64,000 bases of DNA, taken from positions 1,178,001 through 1,242,000 of the forward strand of contig NZ_CP134400.1 in NCBI RefSeq assembly GCF_002968285.2, given 5' to 3'. The translations under genes and the position numbers were made by a program. The notes below the pieces were generated by a model. It did not search any database, was not told where the DNA came from, and worked only from the letters and a program-made list of their open reading frames with translations. Below, one piece after another: positions 9,955 to 17,616 of this stretch. How positions within the stretch are numbered: the stretch's first letter is position 1; each line of letters opens with the position of its first letter. This DNA is from Mycobacterium sp. ITM-2016-00318 (GTDB lineage: Bacteria > Actinomycetota > Actinomycetes > Mycobacteriales > Mycobacteriaceae).

Positions 9955-10251
9955 ATGGAACCGGTTCTTTCGTACAACTTCGACGAGATCGAGTACACCG
10001 TCCGGCAGGAGGTTCACAACACCTCCGCACGGCTCAACGCAGCGCTCGACGACCTGCGGTCGCAGATTGTTCCGCTCCAGGAGGTCTGGACTCGGGAGGC
10101 CGCCGAGGCGTACCGGGTCGAGCAGGCCAGATGGGATCAGGCGGCGGCGGCACTGAACGAGATCCTGTTCAACCTCGGCAACGCCGTGCGCGACGGTGCA
10201 GACGACGTCGCGACCACCGACCGCAGCGCCGCGAGCGCCTGGGGCGGCTGA
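9955..10251 (+). CDS. esxT: WXG100-family ESX-4 substrate EsxT
   Basis: This 98-residue helical-hairpin protein pairs with EsxU. The turn carries W45-T46-R47 in place of a strict W-x-G. That is normal for EsxT as I recall the M. tuberculosis sequence, so it is a lineage trait rather than damage. The segment LNEILFNLGNAVRDGADDVA is strongly conserved with that protein. The ATG at 9955 follows TGAGGAG, and an SD overlapping the upstream stop implies translational coupling with esxU. A strong hairpin terminator follows immediately, closing the ESX-4 operon. Confidence 0.92.
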   Translation: MEPVLSYNFDEIEYTVRQEVHNTSARLNAALDDLRSQIVPLQEVWTREAAEAYRVEQARWDQAAAALNEILFNLGNAVRDGADDVATTDRSAASAWGG

Positions 10252-10262
10252 CCTACAGACCA

Positions 10263-10304
10263 CTGTGCGGTCCCGTCGGGAGGGGAGCCCGCGGGACCGC
10301 ACAG
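10263..10304 (+). terminator. Hairpin terminator after esxT
   Basis: A perfect 13-bp inverted repeat (CTGTGCGGTCCCG at 10263-10275 with its complement at 10292-10304) encloses a 16-base loop, 12 bases after the esxT stop. The T-tract is weak (TTCTGTCT), as is typical in mycobacteria. It separates the ESX-4 operon from the ribosomal operon. Confidence 0.75.
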
Positions 10305-10428
10305 TTCTGTCTAGGCTTTGACCTCGGCAGACGCCGAAATCTGCATGAGGGTCGTGAATGGCTTCGGATCGTAGCCCTGGCGCAGATCTCGACGTCGCGA
10401 CCAAGGGCGGCGGCGACGCGAACGCGTT

Positions 10429-10458
10429 TTGACCTGCGGTGACGCTCGCCGGTATGCT
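10429..10458 (+). promoter_or_regulatory. SigA-like promoter of rplM-rpsI
   Basis: TTGACC at 10429-10434 and TATGCT at 10453-10458 are separated by 18 bp, a near-consensus housekeeping promoter. A start site near 10465 would give a leader of about 128 nt before rplM. The rest of the 10305-10592 gap holds no ORF I can support. Confidence 0.7.
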
Positions 10459-10592
10459 GCTCGGTTGGCGTGCGGTGAGCCTTCGGGCACGCGGGTCTCG
10501 GGTCAATGTCGGTCGCCGAGCCCATTCGCCGAAACGCTTGACCGGCACCCGGTTACACCGGGATCCAACCCGAGATAGATAGGAAACGCGCT

Positions 10593-11036
10593 GTGCCTAC
10601 GTACACGCCGAAGGCGGGTGACACCACACGCACGTGGCATGTCATCGACGCCACCGACGTGGTGCTCGGCCGGCTCGCTGTCGCGGCAGCCAATCTGCTG
10701 CGTGGCAAGCACAAGCCGACATTCACGCCGAATGTCGACGGTGGCGACTTCGTCATCGTCATCAACGCAGACAAGGTCGCCATCGGTGGTGACAAGCTGC
10801 AGAAGAAGTTCACCTACCGTCACTCGGGTTTCCCCGGTGGCCTCCACCGCCGTTCGCTCGGTGACGAGATGCAGCGCCATCCCGACCGTGTGGTCGAGAA
10901 GGCGATCGTCGGCATGCTGCCCCACAACAAGCTCAGCCGTCAGATTCAGAAGAAGCTGAAGGTCTACGCAGGGCCGGAGCATCCGCACACCGCTCAGAAG
11001 CCGGTGCCGTACGAGATCAAGCAGGTGAGCCAGTGA
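10593..11036 (+). CDS. rplM: 50S ribosomal protein L13
   Basis: L13 binds 23S rRNA early in assembly of the large ribosomal subunit. The 147-residue protein carries the family signatures [16 protein letters not shown] near the N-terminus and the [15 protein letters not shown] region near 105-120, with a normal actinobacterial length. It starts at GTG 10593 after AGATAGATAGGAAA. Its stop overlaps the GTG start of rpsI (GTGA), the standard rplM-rpsI pair. Confidence 0.97.
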   Translation: MPTYTPKAGDTTRTWHVIDATDVVLGRLAVAAANLLRGKHKPTFTPNVDGGDFVIVINADKVAIGGDKLQKKFTYRHSGFPGGLHRRSLGDEMQRHPDRVVEKAIVGMLPHNKLSRQIQKKLKVYAGPEHPHTAQKPVPYEIKQVSQ

Positions 11037-11554
11037 CCGAGACAACCGATACCACTGATGTGACGGAAACCCCGGACGTCGAGGCCACTACCGCGCCTGA
11101 GGCCGTCGAGACGGTGACCGAGAACGAGGCCCCGCAGGCGCGTGAGCCCCGCGAACCGGTCATCATCGACCGCCCGATCCAGACCGTCGGCCGCCGCAAG
11201 GAGGCCGTGGTGCGGGTGCGTCTAGTGCCCGGCACCGGCCAGTTCAACCTCGACGGACGCACGCTGGAGGCGTACTTCCCGAACAAGGTGCACCAGCAGT
11301 TGATCAAGGCGCCGCTGGTGACCGTTGACCGGGTCGACAGCTTCGACATCCACGCCCACCTCGATGGCGGTGGCCCGTCCGGGCAGGCGGGCGCGTTGCG
11401 CCTGGCGATCGCCCGGGCACTGATCGTGGTGCAGCCCGAGGACCGGCCCGCGCTCAAGAAGGCCGGCTTCCTGACGCGTGACCCGCGTGCCATCGAGCGC
11501 AAGAAATACGGACTCAAGAAGGCCCGCAAGGCGCCTCAGTACTCCAAGCGCTGA
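11033..11554 (+). CDS. rpsI: 30S ribosomal protein S9
   Basis: S9 sits in the head of the small subunit with its C-terminal tail reaching the P-site tRNA. The 173-residue product has an actinobacterial acidic extension of about 45 residues (Thr/Glu rich), then the conserved core beginning at [17 protein letters not shown]. It contains [19 protein letters not shown] and ends in the invariant basic tail QYSKR. Translation is coupled to rplM through a 4-bp overlap. Confidence 0.97.
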   Translation: MTETTDTTDVTETPDVEATTAPEAVETVTENEAPQAREPREPVIIDRPIQTVGRRKEAVVRVRLVPGTGQFNLDGRTLEAYFPNKVHQQLIKAPLVTVDRVDSFDIHAHLDGGGPSGQAGALRLAIARALIVVQPEDRPALKKAGFLTRDPRAIERKKYGLKKARKAPQYSKR

Positions 11555-11569
11555 TCTGCTTCATCGCCG

Positions 11570-11600
11570 CCGCCCGGTATGCCTCGCGCATGCCGGGCGG
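11570..11600. terminator. Bidirectional terminator between rpsI and the AIM24-family gene
   Basis: A 12-bp stem (CCGCCCGGTATG at 11570-11581 with CATGCCGGGCGG at 11589-11600, one G-T pair) has a 7-base loop and is followed by TTT. It lies between convergent genes and can serve both. Confidence 0.7.
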
Positions 11601-11606
11601 TTTGCG

Positions 11607-12362
11607 TTAGCGGCCTAAGAAGTTGCCGAGGACCCCGGCGACTGCAGACCCGGCCTGGCCCGCCTGCTGGCCGCCGCCGGTGCCACCCACGAACCTGCCG
11701 GGCACCTCCTCCGACGGCTGTACGACGACGAAGCCCTGGCCGTTGAACGACATCGTGAAGGCCTCGCCGGTGCTGCGCCCGATCAGGGTGCCGAGCCCGA
11801 ATTGGTCGGCGCGGTGAAAGCCGGTCTGCGGCGACGCCGACGAGGCCACGGCGGCCTGCGGGTCGGCATACGTCGGCTGGTCGACCTGAAGTATCACCGG
11901 CGGGCCCTTCGTGGTGATCGCAATACGACCCTGGCCGGAGAACACACAGTTGAACAGGCCGGCGTTCGACAGCACCCCCGCGCCCTGCACGCGACGGATG
12001 TCGTAGGACAGCATCGGCTCGAAGGCCAGGACGTTCTTGCCGTTTATGGTCAGTCCGTCGTGGCCGCCCTCGAGGTCGATCAGGTGGATGTCGGAGGCCA
12101 GGTCGGCGAGGAACACGTCACCGGCGCCGGTGCAGCGCATCAGCGGGACACCCTCACCGGTCAACTGCTGCTTGACGAACTGCCCGACACCGCTGGCGCC
12201 AACCCCTGGAACTGCATGTTGCCCTGGTAGGCCACCATCGCACCTTGGCACCATCATCTCGCCGTCGAGGGCAACCTTGAGCATCTTGCCGTTCTGCAGC
12301 TTCATACCGGGATGCTGCGTCTTTGTTTCGGCGTTCTGCGGGGAGAGCAGGTCGCTGCGCAT
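11607..12362 (-). CDS. AIM24/TIGR00266-family protein with an internal compensated frameshift
   Basis: The 251-residue product belongs to the AIM24 (tryptophan-RNA-binding-attenuator-like fold) family. Matching stretches include FVKQQLTGEGVPLM, GDVFLADLASDIHLIDL, NAGLFNCVFSGQGRIAITTK and TLIGRSTGEAFTMSF. The function in bacteria is unknown; some members are mitochondrial or surface associated. Residues about 36-55 read as MMVPRCDGGLPGQHAVPG. The neighbouring frame over the same DNA (about 12198-12250) encodes GAMVAYQGNMQFQG, which is the sequence the family normally has there. So one net indel near each edge puts the segment out of frame and back. This may be a real compensated pair or two sequence errors. 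The gene converges on rpsI and ends in a Gly/Gln-rich tail. Confidence 0.75.
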   Translation of the reverse strand: MRSDLLSPQNAETKTQHPGMKLQNGKMLKVALDGEMMVPRCDGGLPGQHAVPGVGASGVGQFVKQQLTGEGVPLMRCTGAGDVFLADLASDIHLIDLEGGHDGLTINGKNVLAFEPMLSYDIRRVQGAGVLSNAGLFNCVFSGQGRIAITTKGPPVILQVDQPTYADPQAAVASSASPQTGFHRADQFGLGTLIGRSTGEAFTMSFNGQGFVVVQPSEEVPGRFVGGTGGGQQAGQAGSAVAGVLGNFLGR

Positions 12363-12642
12363 GGAGATCCTTTCGACGTTGCGACGTTATCCACCGATCG
12401 CAGGCAGAAATAGGGCGTTTCCCTACCGAAGCGGGCCGGGGCGGAGCCGATACTGCCAAAGTACTTGCGTTTGCAAGGATATTTTTTTCGGAAGTTCAGT
12501 AACGATCTTGGTGGCCCAATCGGACATACGCATAGAGCGTTTACCTGCGCGTTAATCGTTTTCTAATTATCGGAGCAGTTAATTAGCTGATATGTAGTAT
12601 CGGCGCCTAGATCAGGCTTTTCAGTTTCTTCTTGTTTAGCTA
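12363..12642. other. AT-rich intergenic region with divergent promoters
   Basis: About 280 bp without a gene separate the AIM24-family gene (minus) from the secreted-protein leader (plus). The stretch 12470-12600 is markedly AT-rich for this genome (runs such as ATATTTTTTT and TTAATTAGCTGATATG). It probably holds promoters in both directions, but I cannot fix their hexamers. Confidence 0.4.
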
Positions 12643-12770
12643 CCTCGGTAACGAGGAAGTCCTGTGGCCGGAAGCGGGCACGCCGAGCGCGTGTCGGCAG
12701 TCCTACTGCCGCTGGTGGGCGAGTGCGTGTCAGTCACCTCGTCGGGGGACCAGAGCCGTTGCTTCCCGAC
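12643..12770 (+). promoter_or_regulatory. Hairpin-rich 5' leader of the small secreted protein gene
   Basis: Three local hairpins lie in tandem before the SD. CCTCG-GTAA-CGAGG at 12643-12656 is a stem capped by a GNRA-type tetraloop. CGGCAGT-CCT-ACTGCCG lies at 12695-12711. GTCGGG pairs with CCCGAC across 12741-12770. The last ends just before the SD GAAAGG at 12772. This looks like a structured, possibly regulatory leader. I do not recognise a known riboswitch class. Confidence 0.4.
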
Positions 12771-12784
12771 TGAAAGGAACACGA

Positions 12785-13141
12785 ATGCACAACATTATGA
12801 AGAAGACTGCAGCCGGGGCCGTAATGGGTGGAGCGCTGCTGTTCACGGGTGGTATGGGCCTCGCGACTGCCCAGCCGGTTCAGGTGCAGGACGGCTTGGT
12901 CAATCTGGCTATTGGCGATGTCGCCCTGCTCAATGACCTAGACGTTGCCGTCGCCGCGCAGATCGCTGCGGCCGTCTGCGGCCTGGACGTCGGGCCTGTT
13001 GCTGTGCTAGGCGAGGCCGTCGCGGCAGGTGGCCCCGAGGAGGTTGTTTGCACGAATAATCTTGGCCCGATCACCATCGAGCAGGCCGGGCCTGGCACCT
13101 CCGAGAATGCTCCTGGGGCTGCGAATCGTCCCCAGAGGTAA
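12785..13141 (+). CDS. Small secreted protein, rodlin/chaplin-like in pattern
   Basis: The frame opens at 12632, but the ATG at 12785 with SD GAAAGGA and an immediate signal peptide (MHNIMKKTAAGAVMGGALL, cleavage near ATA-QP) is the convincing start, giving 118 residues. The mature part begins VQDGLVNLAIGDVALLNDLD, continues with alternating hydrophobic residues, and has two Cys (in AAAVCGLDVG and EVVCTNN) likely to form a disulfide. The QDGLVNxxxxDV opening and paired Cys recall rodlins and related actinobacterial surface proteins. That relation is a pattern match, not a proven homology. It is a single-gene unit with its own leader and terminator. Confidence 0.75.
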   Translation: MHNIMKKTAAGAVMGGALLFTGGMGLATAQPVQVQDGLVNLAIGDVALLNDLDVAVAAQIAAAVCGLDVGPVAVLGEAVAAGGPEEVVCTNNLGPITIEQAGPGTSENAPGAANRPQR

Positions 13142-13157
13142 TTAGTCGGTTCTGATT

Positions 13158-13192
13158 CTCACCGCCCGTATCCGAGGGGTACGGGCGGTGAG
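13158..13192 (+). terminator. Hairpin terminator after the small secreted protein gene
   Basis: A perfect 13-bp stem (CTCACCGCCCGTA at 13158-13170, complement at 13180-13192) has a 9-base loop, 17 bases after the stop. It insulates this gene from glmM. Confidence 0.75.
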
Positions 13193-13292
13193 TGCCGTCT
13201 TTGGAGTCTCGATCGGGTCCCGATTGCGCGGCGGCATGAGCGTTGACGTCGCCGGTTGTGTCATTCGGTGGCATCTGTGAGAAATTTGTCTC

Positions 13293-14630
13293 GTGGGTCG
13301 GCTGTTCGGCACCGACGGAGTCCGTGGGGTTGCCAATCGCAATTTGACCGCTGAGCTGGCACTTGGCCTTGGTTCGGCGGCCGCGCGTCGACTCGGAAAA
13401 ACCTCGCACGCCCGCCGCAGGGTCGCGGTGGTCGGTCGCGATCCGCGCGCCAGCGGCGAAATGCTGGAGGCGGCGGTCATCGCCGGGCTGACCAGCGAGG
13501 GCGTCGACGCACTGCGTGTCGGCGTGCTGCCCACACCTGCGGTCGCTTACCTGACGAACGCCTATGACGCCGAGTTCGGCGTCATGATCTCCGCGTCGCA
13601 CAACCCGACGCCCGACAACGGCATCAAGATATTCGGCGCCGGCGGTCACAAACTCGACGACGCCACCGAGGACCGCATCGAAGAACTCCTCGCGGGCGGG
13701 TCCGGCGAGCGCCCCGTCGGCGCGGGCATCGGCCGCGTCGTCGACGCCGCCGACGCCCTCGACCGGTATCTGCGCCACGCGAGCAAGGCCTTGACCACCC
13801 GGCTCGACGAGCTGACCGTCGTGGTCGACTGCGCGAACGGCGCCGCGTCGGACGCCGCGCCCAAGGCTTATCGGGCCGCAGGCGCCAACGTGATCGCGAT
13901 CAACGCCGAACCCAACGGACTGAACATCAACGACGGCTGCGGCTCCACGCATATGGAGGTTCTGCAGCAAGCCGTCGTGGCCCGAGGCGCCGACCTCGGA
14001 CTGGCACACGACGGCGACGCGGACCGATGCCTGGCCGTCGACGCCGAGGGCAACATCATCGACGGCGACGCCATCATGGTGATCCTGGCGCTCGCGATGC
14101 AGGAGGCGGGCGAGTTGGCGTCCAACACACTCGTCGCCACCGTGATGAGTAACCTCGGGCTGCACCTGGCGATGCGAGCGGCGGGCATCGAGGTCCGCAC
14201 CACCGGTGTCGGCGATCGGTACGTGCTCGAGGAACTGCGCGCAGGCGAATACTCGCTCGGCGGAGAACAATCCGGCCACATCGTGATGCCCGCGCTGGGC
14301 ACCACCGGCGACGGCATCGTCACCGGGCTACGGCTGATGTCGCGGATGGCCCAGACGCGCACACCGCTGGCCGCGCTGGCAGCGTCCATGCATCAGCTGC
14401 CGCAGGTTCTCATCAACGTCGAGGTCGACGACAAGGCCACCGTCGCCGACGCGCCCCAGGTGCGTTCCGCCGTGGCCGAAGCGGAAGCCGAACTCGGTGA
14501 CACCGGACGAATACTGTTGCGGCCGTCGGGAACCGAGCAGATGGTCCGGGTGATGGTGGAGGCCGCCGACGAGGACACCGCCCGCCAGCTTGCGATTCGC
14601 GTCGCCGAGTCGGTCAGCGACCATGGCTAG
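13293..14630 (+). CDS. glmM: Phosphoglucosamine mutase
   Basis: GlmM converts glucosamine-6-phosphate to glucosamine-1-phosphate on the route to UDP-GlcNAc and peptidoglycan. The 445-residue protein starts [15 protein letters not shown] at GTG 13293. It carries the phosphoserine loop [12 protein letters not shown] (Ser at about 101), the Mg-binding DGDADRC near 244, the sugar-binding GGEQSGH and the phosphate-binding [11 protein letters not shown] near the C-terminus. Length and motifs are all standard. The partner enzyme GlmS lies 7 kb downstream on the same strand. Confidence 0.97.
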   Translation: MGRLFGTDGVRGVANRNLTAELALGLGSAAARRLGKTSHARRRVAVVGRDPRASGEMLEAAVIAGLTSEGVDALRVGVLPTPAVAYLTNAYDAEFGVMISASHNPTPDNGIKIFGAGGHKLDDATEDRIEELLAGGSGERPVGAGIGRVVDAADALDRYLRHASKALTTRLDELTVVVDCANGAASDAAPKAYRAAGANVIAINAEPNGLNINDGCGSTHMEVLQQAVVARGADLGLAHDGDADRCLAVDAEGNIIDGDAIMVILALAMQEAGELASNTLVATVMSNLGLHLAMRAAGIEVRTTGVGDRYVLEELRAGEYSLGGEQSGHIVMPALGTTGDGIVTGLRLMSRMAQTRTPLAALAASMHQLPQVLINVEVDDKATVADAPQVRSAVAEAEAELGDTGRILLRPSGTEQMVRVMVEAADEDTARQLAIRVAESVSDHG

Positions 14631-14675
14631 AAATTAGGGTGGAACCCCCAGGGGCTCACCGACGTCGTAGCCAGT

Positions 14676-14981
14676 GTGGGACTACCTGACTTCGCGCGTG
14701 TGGACGTGGCGGCGGTGCTCGACGTCGCGCGCCAGTACGACACCGCAGCCGAGATGATCGATGCCGCCGTCCGTACTCACTTGACGGCGTTGCGGTTCGA
14801 CGGCGCTGTCGCAGGTCGTGTACACGCCGCCCAAGGTGACGCGCTGCGCCGTGCGGTCGACGACCTTACGCACCGCCTGCAGCAATGGGTGCGAGCCTCC
14901 ACGGAGGTGGCGGCCGAATTGCGTTCGTCGGCAGACCGATACGTCGACGCCGATGCCAACGGCGCCCGCCGGATCGGCTGA
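14676..14981 (+). CDS. EspC-like (DUF2580-type) small protein, Rv3440c-like
   Basis: This 101-residue, mainly helical protein has the pattern of the EspC/DUF2580 family of ESX-associated proteins: an early hydrophobic heptad region (VAAVLDVARQYDTAAEMID), a central FDGAVAGRVHA segment, and a late helix with SSADRYVDADANGARR. There is no Cys, signal peptide or membrane span. The start is GTG 14676 (another GTG lies at 14674 in a different frame). It is followed 3 bp later by a large WXG-bearing gene, so the two form a unit. Export by a type VII system is inferred from family likeness and the nearby ESX-4 locus. Confidence 0.7.
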   Translation: MGLPDFARVDVAAVLDVARQYDTAAEMIDAAVRTHLTALRFDGAVAGRVHAAQGDALRRAVDDLTHRLQQWVRASTEVAAELRSSADRYVDADANGARRIG

Positions 14982-14984
14982 GCC

Positions 14985-16430
14985 ATGGCCGAACCGCTCG
15001 ACGTCGACGCGCGGCTGGCGCAAGGGCGGCCGGCCGTCGACAACGTCGGCGACTACGTGTGGGCATGTCATCTGCTCGGCTACCAGAATCCGGACCTCAC
15101 GCTGCATTCCGCGCAAGTACGCGACTGGTACAGCAGCGAGGACGGGTTGGACCTGGCCGCGCTGGAAGCGGATTGCGTGGCCCTCGAGTCGGTCGCAACG
15201 GCCGCAGAGGGTGCCCAGGAGCTTCAGGGGCGACAGCTCGACGCGCTGACAGACGCATGGCAGGGCCGCGGCGGCGACGCCTCACGCGAATTCCTGCTCC
15301 GCCACGGCGAGGCGTCCGCGGCCGCTGCGTCGGCGGTGCGCAATGCTGTCGATGCGCTCGCCGCATTGCGCGACGATCTGTGGCGCGCGGTCGACGAGAA
15401 GGTCGCCACCGCCATCGCAATCGATGACCGCAGACAAGCTGAGCGCTCGCAGTGGCAGGCCGCCACGCAGACGGTTACGACGGGGGCGGGGGACCGCGCG
15501 ATCGCCAGCGAACTCGTCGACCAGCAGGTGAAGCCGTTCGTGGACAACGATGTTCGTTCTGATTGGCTCACCGCGATGCAGAAAGCGATGGCCGCCGTCT
15601 CCGCCGCATTCGACGCCGCGACCGGCGCTCTGACAGCTGATCCGCTATCGACATTCGAGGTGCCCGGAGACCTGGGACCGACGCCAACACCGACGCCATC
15701 GTCGCCGCCGAGCAGCGCGACGCCCGCCGAGATAGCGGGAACTGTACCTGCCGGGTGGTCGCCGCTGATGCCGTCGGCCAGTCCACCGGCGGCTCCGTCA
15801 CCGCCTCCGGCCGCGGCGCCAGAACCGTTCGCATCGACGATGCCGGCTGCTCCACCCGTGGCCCCGCCTGCAACCGCTTCCATGCCTGCGGCGCCGTCGC
15901 TGCCCTCGATGCCGTCACTCGGCGAGACGGGCGGCGGGCTGCCGGGGGGAGCAGGCGGGCTCACCGGACTCGGGACGCAACTCGCGGATGCCATCGGTGG
16001 CCTGTTCGGTCGTCCGGACGACGCGCTTCCTGATCCGCAGGAGTTGAACGACGATGTCGTGGACGGAGACGAGCCTGAACCGGATGACGTAGACCAGACA
16101 CCCGACGGTGAGGACGTCGAAGACGATGACCTCGAAGACGAAGACGAGGACGTCGACGAGGAACTCGAGGACGAGAAACTCGAGGACGGGGACGAGACAG
16201 ACGGTCTCGCCGAAACCGATGATCCGGCGCAGGACCCGGACGACGTCTGTGCGGACGAGCCACCGGTCGAAGCCGTGCCACCTTCAGACCCGGCTGCGAC
16301 CCCTCCGCCCCCGTCGATGCCGCCACCGCCGGAGCCAATCGAGGAACCGCCGCCGAGTGAGCCGTTGGGCGCGGAAACACCGTGCGAGATTGCGGCCGAC
16401 GAGTTGCCGCAGGCCGGTCCAGAGAACTGA
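14985..16430 (+). CDS. WXG-motif protein with proline-rich and acidic C-terminal region (Rv3439c-like)
   Basis: The 481-residue product has a helical N-terminal domain of about 210 residues containing LTDAWQGRGGDASREF (W-Q-G turn) followed by a long Ala-rich helix, resembling the hairpin core of large ESX substrates. Residues about 225-340 are Pro/Ala/Ser rich. About 345-425 are a strongly acidic Asp/Glu run, and the end is again Pro-rich with two Cys. No signal peptide or membrane helix is evident, which fits type VII rather than Sec export. It follows the EspC-like gene by 3 bp, is closed by a hairpin, and resembles Rv3439c by position. Function unknown. Confidence 0.75.
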   Translation: MAEPLDVDARLAQGRPAVDNVGDYVWACHLLGYQNPDLTLHSAQVRDWYSSEDGLDLAALEADCVALESVATAAEGAQELQGRQLDALTDAWQGRGGDASREFLLRHGEASAAAASAVRNAVDALAALRDDLWRAVDEKVATAIAIDDRRQAERSQWQAATQTVTTGAGDRAIASELVDQQVKPFVDNDVRSDWLTAMQKAMAAVSAAFDAATGALTADPLSTFEVPGDLGPTPTPTPSSPPSSATPAEIAGTVPAGWSPLMPSASPPAAPSPPPAAAPEPFASTMPAAPPVAPPATASMPAAPSLPSMPSLGETGGGLPGGAGGLTGLGTQLADAIGGLFGRPDDALPDPQELNDDVVDGDEPEPDDVDQTPDGEDVEDDDLEDEDEDVDEELEDEKLEDGDETDGLAETDDPAQDPDDVCADEPPVEAVPPSDPAATPPPPSMPPPPEPIEEPPPSEPLGAETPCEIAADELPQAGPEN

Positions 16431-16433
16431 TCG

Positions 16434-16457
16434 ACACGGGTAGCGCATTACCCGTGT
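16434..16457 (+). terminator. Hairpin terminator after the Rv3439c-like gene
   Basis: A perfect 9-bp stem (ACACGGGTA at 16434-16442, complement at 16449-16457) with a 6-base loop begins 4 bases after the stop codon. Confidence 0.6.
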
Positions 16458-16490
16458 GCGGCGGCCCTGTGCGTGCCTACGCTCCGTGAC

Positions 16491-17600
16491 ATGCCTCCAG
16501 GCGCCGACCTTCCGACCCCAGACTTCACGTTCGATCCGACAGCGCCCGGTGCGTGCGTCGCAGGCGTGCGGCCTTACCGCAAGCGGTCATATCGACTCGA
16601 CCATGAGATGGCGGGCGAGAAGTTCCTGGTGCACAACTACGGGCACGGCGGGGCAGGCATCACGATGAGCTGGGGCTGCGCCCAACAGGTACACGACATC
16701 GTCGCCGGCCGTATCGCCACGTCACACGACACCTCGGCGGCGGTGCTGGGCGCTGGCGTGATGGGTTTGACGGCGGCGACATTGCTGACTGAACTCGGGC
16801 TCGAGGTCACGATCTACTCTGACCGCAAACCCATTGACACTACGTCACACAAGGCAGGCGGTCAGTGGGCGGTCTCGGTCGTCGAGTACGCGCGCGAACA
16901 GGAACTGAAGAAGATCCTCACGGATTCCTACACGCGGTTCCGCTGTGAACTGGGCCCGCAATTCGGTGTCTACGAGCGGTCGAACTACACCCACGAACGG
17001 ACGAAGAACTTCGACGTCGTGCTGCAGTTGTGTCCGGGTCTGATCCCCGAACCGGTCCCACTGACGCGCATGCCATTTCACGGACACACCAAGGCCGGTT
17101 ACGAGTACCGCACGCTGTTGATCGAGCCGCCGGTGTTCCTCGCACGACTCGAGAACGATCTGAGGCAGCGTGGGGTGATATTCCTGGAGCGGCGCTTCGA
17201 TAGCCGCGCGGACATCCTGGCAACGGTTCCGCAACACGTCATCGTCAACTGTACGGGTATGGGCGCGAAGAACTTGTTCAACGATGCTGACATGCAACCG
17301 ATCAAGGGCCAACTGGCGATGCTGCCCGCACAGACCAACCTCACGTACCTGTACAGCGGTGATGGTTACTTGTTCCCGCGATCAGACCATGTCGTGATCG
17401 GCGGAACCTATGAGGAGAATGTCGCCGACGAAGACGTGTCGCACGCGGTCTGCAAGAACGTTGTGAAGTACATGGCGGCCCACTTCGGCGTCGTGCCGCC
17501 GATGCCGATGCCGAGAATCCACATCAATCATCCCGATCACGCTGCCGTCTACGATCCGGTACTGCCCAACGGCCCGGCGCAGCCGAGCGTGAACGTCTGA
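16491..17600 (+). CDS. FAD-dependent D-amino-acid oxidase-family protein
   Basis: Members of this family oxidise the C-N bond of D-amino acids to give 2-oxo acids. The Rossmann motif VLGAGVMGL appears about 85 residues in, after an unusual N-terminal segment that already contains the family element VHNYGHGGAGITMSWGCA. That element normally lies at the C-terminus of D-amino acid oxidases, so the protein looks circularly permuted or N-terminally extended. Other marks are THKAGGQW-type SHKAGGQWAVSV and VIVNCTGMGAKNL. The ATG at 16491 is used; a GTG at 16473 in frame would add six residues. It is followed 16 bp later by a thiamine-diphosphate decarboxylase, the natural consumer of 2-oxo acids. 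Confidence 0.7.
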   Translation: MPPGADLPTPDFTFDPTAPGACVAGVRPYRKRSYRLDHEMAGEKFLVHNYGHGGAGITMSWGCAQQVHDIVAGRIATSHDTSAAVLGAGVMGLTAATLLTELGLEVTIYSDRKPIDTTSHKAGGQWAVSVVEYAREQELKKILTDSYTRFRCELGPQFGVYERSNYTHERTKNFDVVLQLCPGLIPEPVPLTRMPFHGHTKAGYEYRTLLIEPPVFLARLENDLRQRGVIFLERRFDSRADILATVPQHVIVNCTGMGAKNLFNDADMQPIKGQLAMLPAQTNLTYLYSGDGYLFPRSDHVVIGGTYEENVADEDVSHAVCKNVVKYMAAHFGVVPPMPMPRIHINHPDHAAVYDPVLPNGPAQPSVNV

Positions 17601-17616
17601 ATGCGAGGTGCACGCT

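Noticed and set aside
9955..10251. EsxT as a degenerate WXG protein because of W-T-R at the turn
   Set aside because: The same W-T-R is present in M. tuberculosis EsxT as I recall it, so it is an inherited feature.
12643..12770. ydaO-type (c-di-AMP) riboswitch
   Set aside because: Some short stretches are reminiscent (GGTAACG, GGGGGACC), but the order and the pairing pattern do not fit. I keep it only as an unnamed structured leader.
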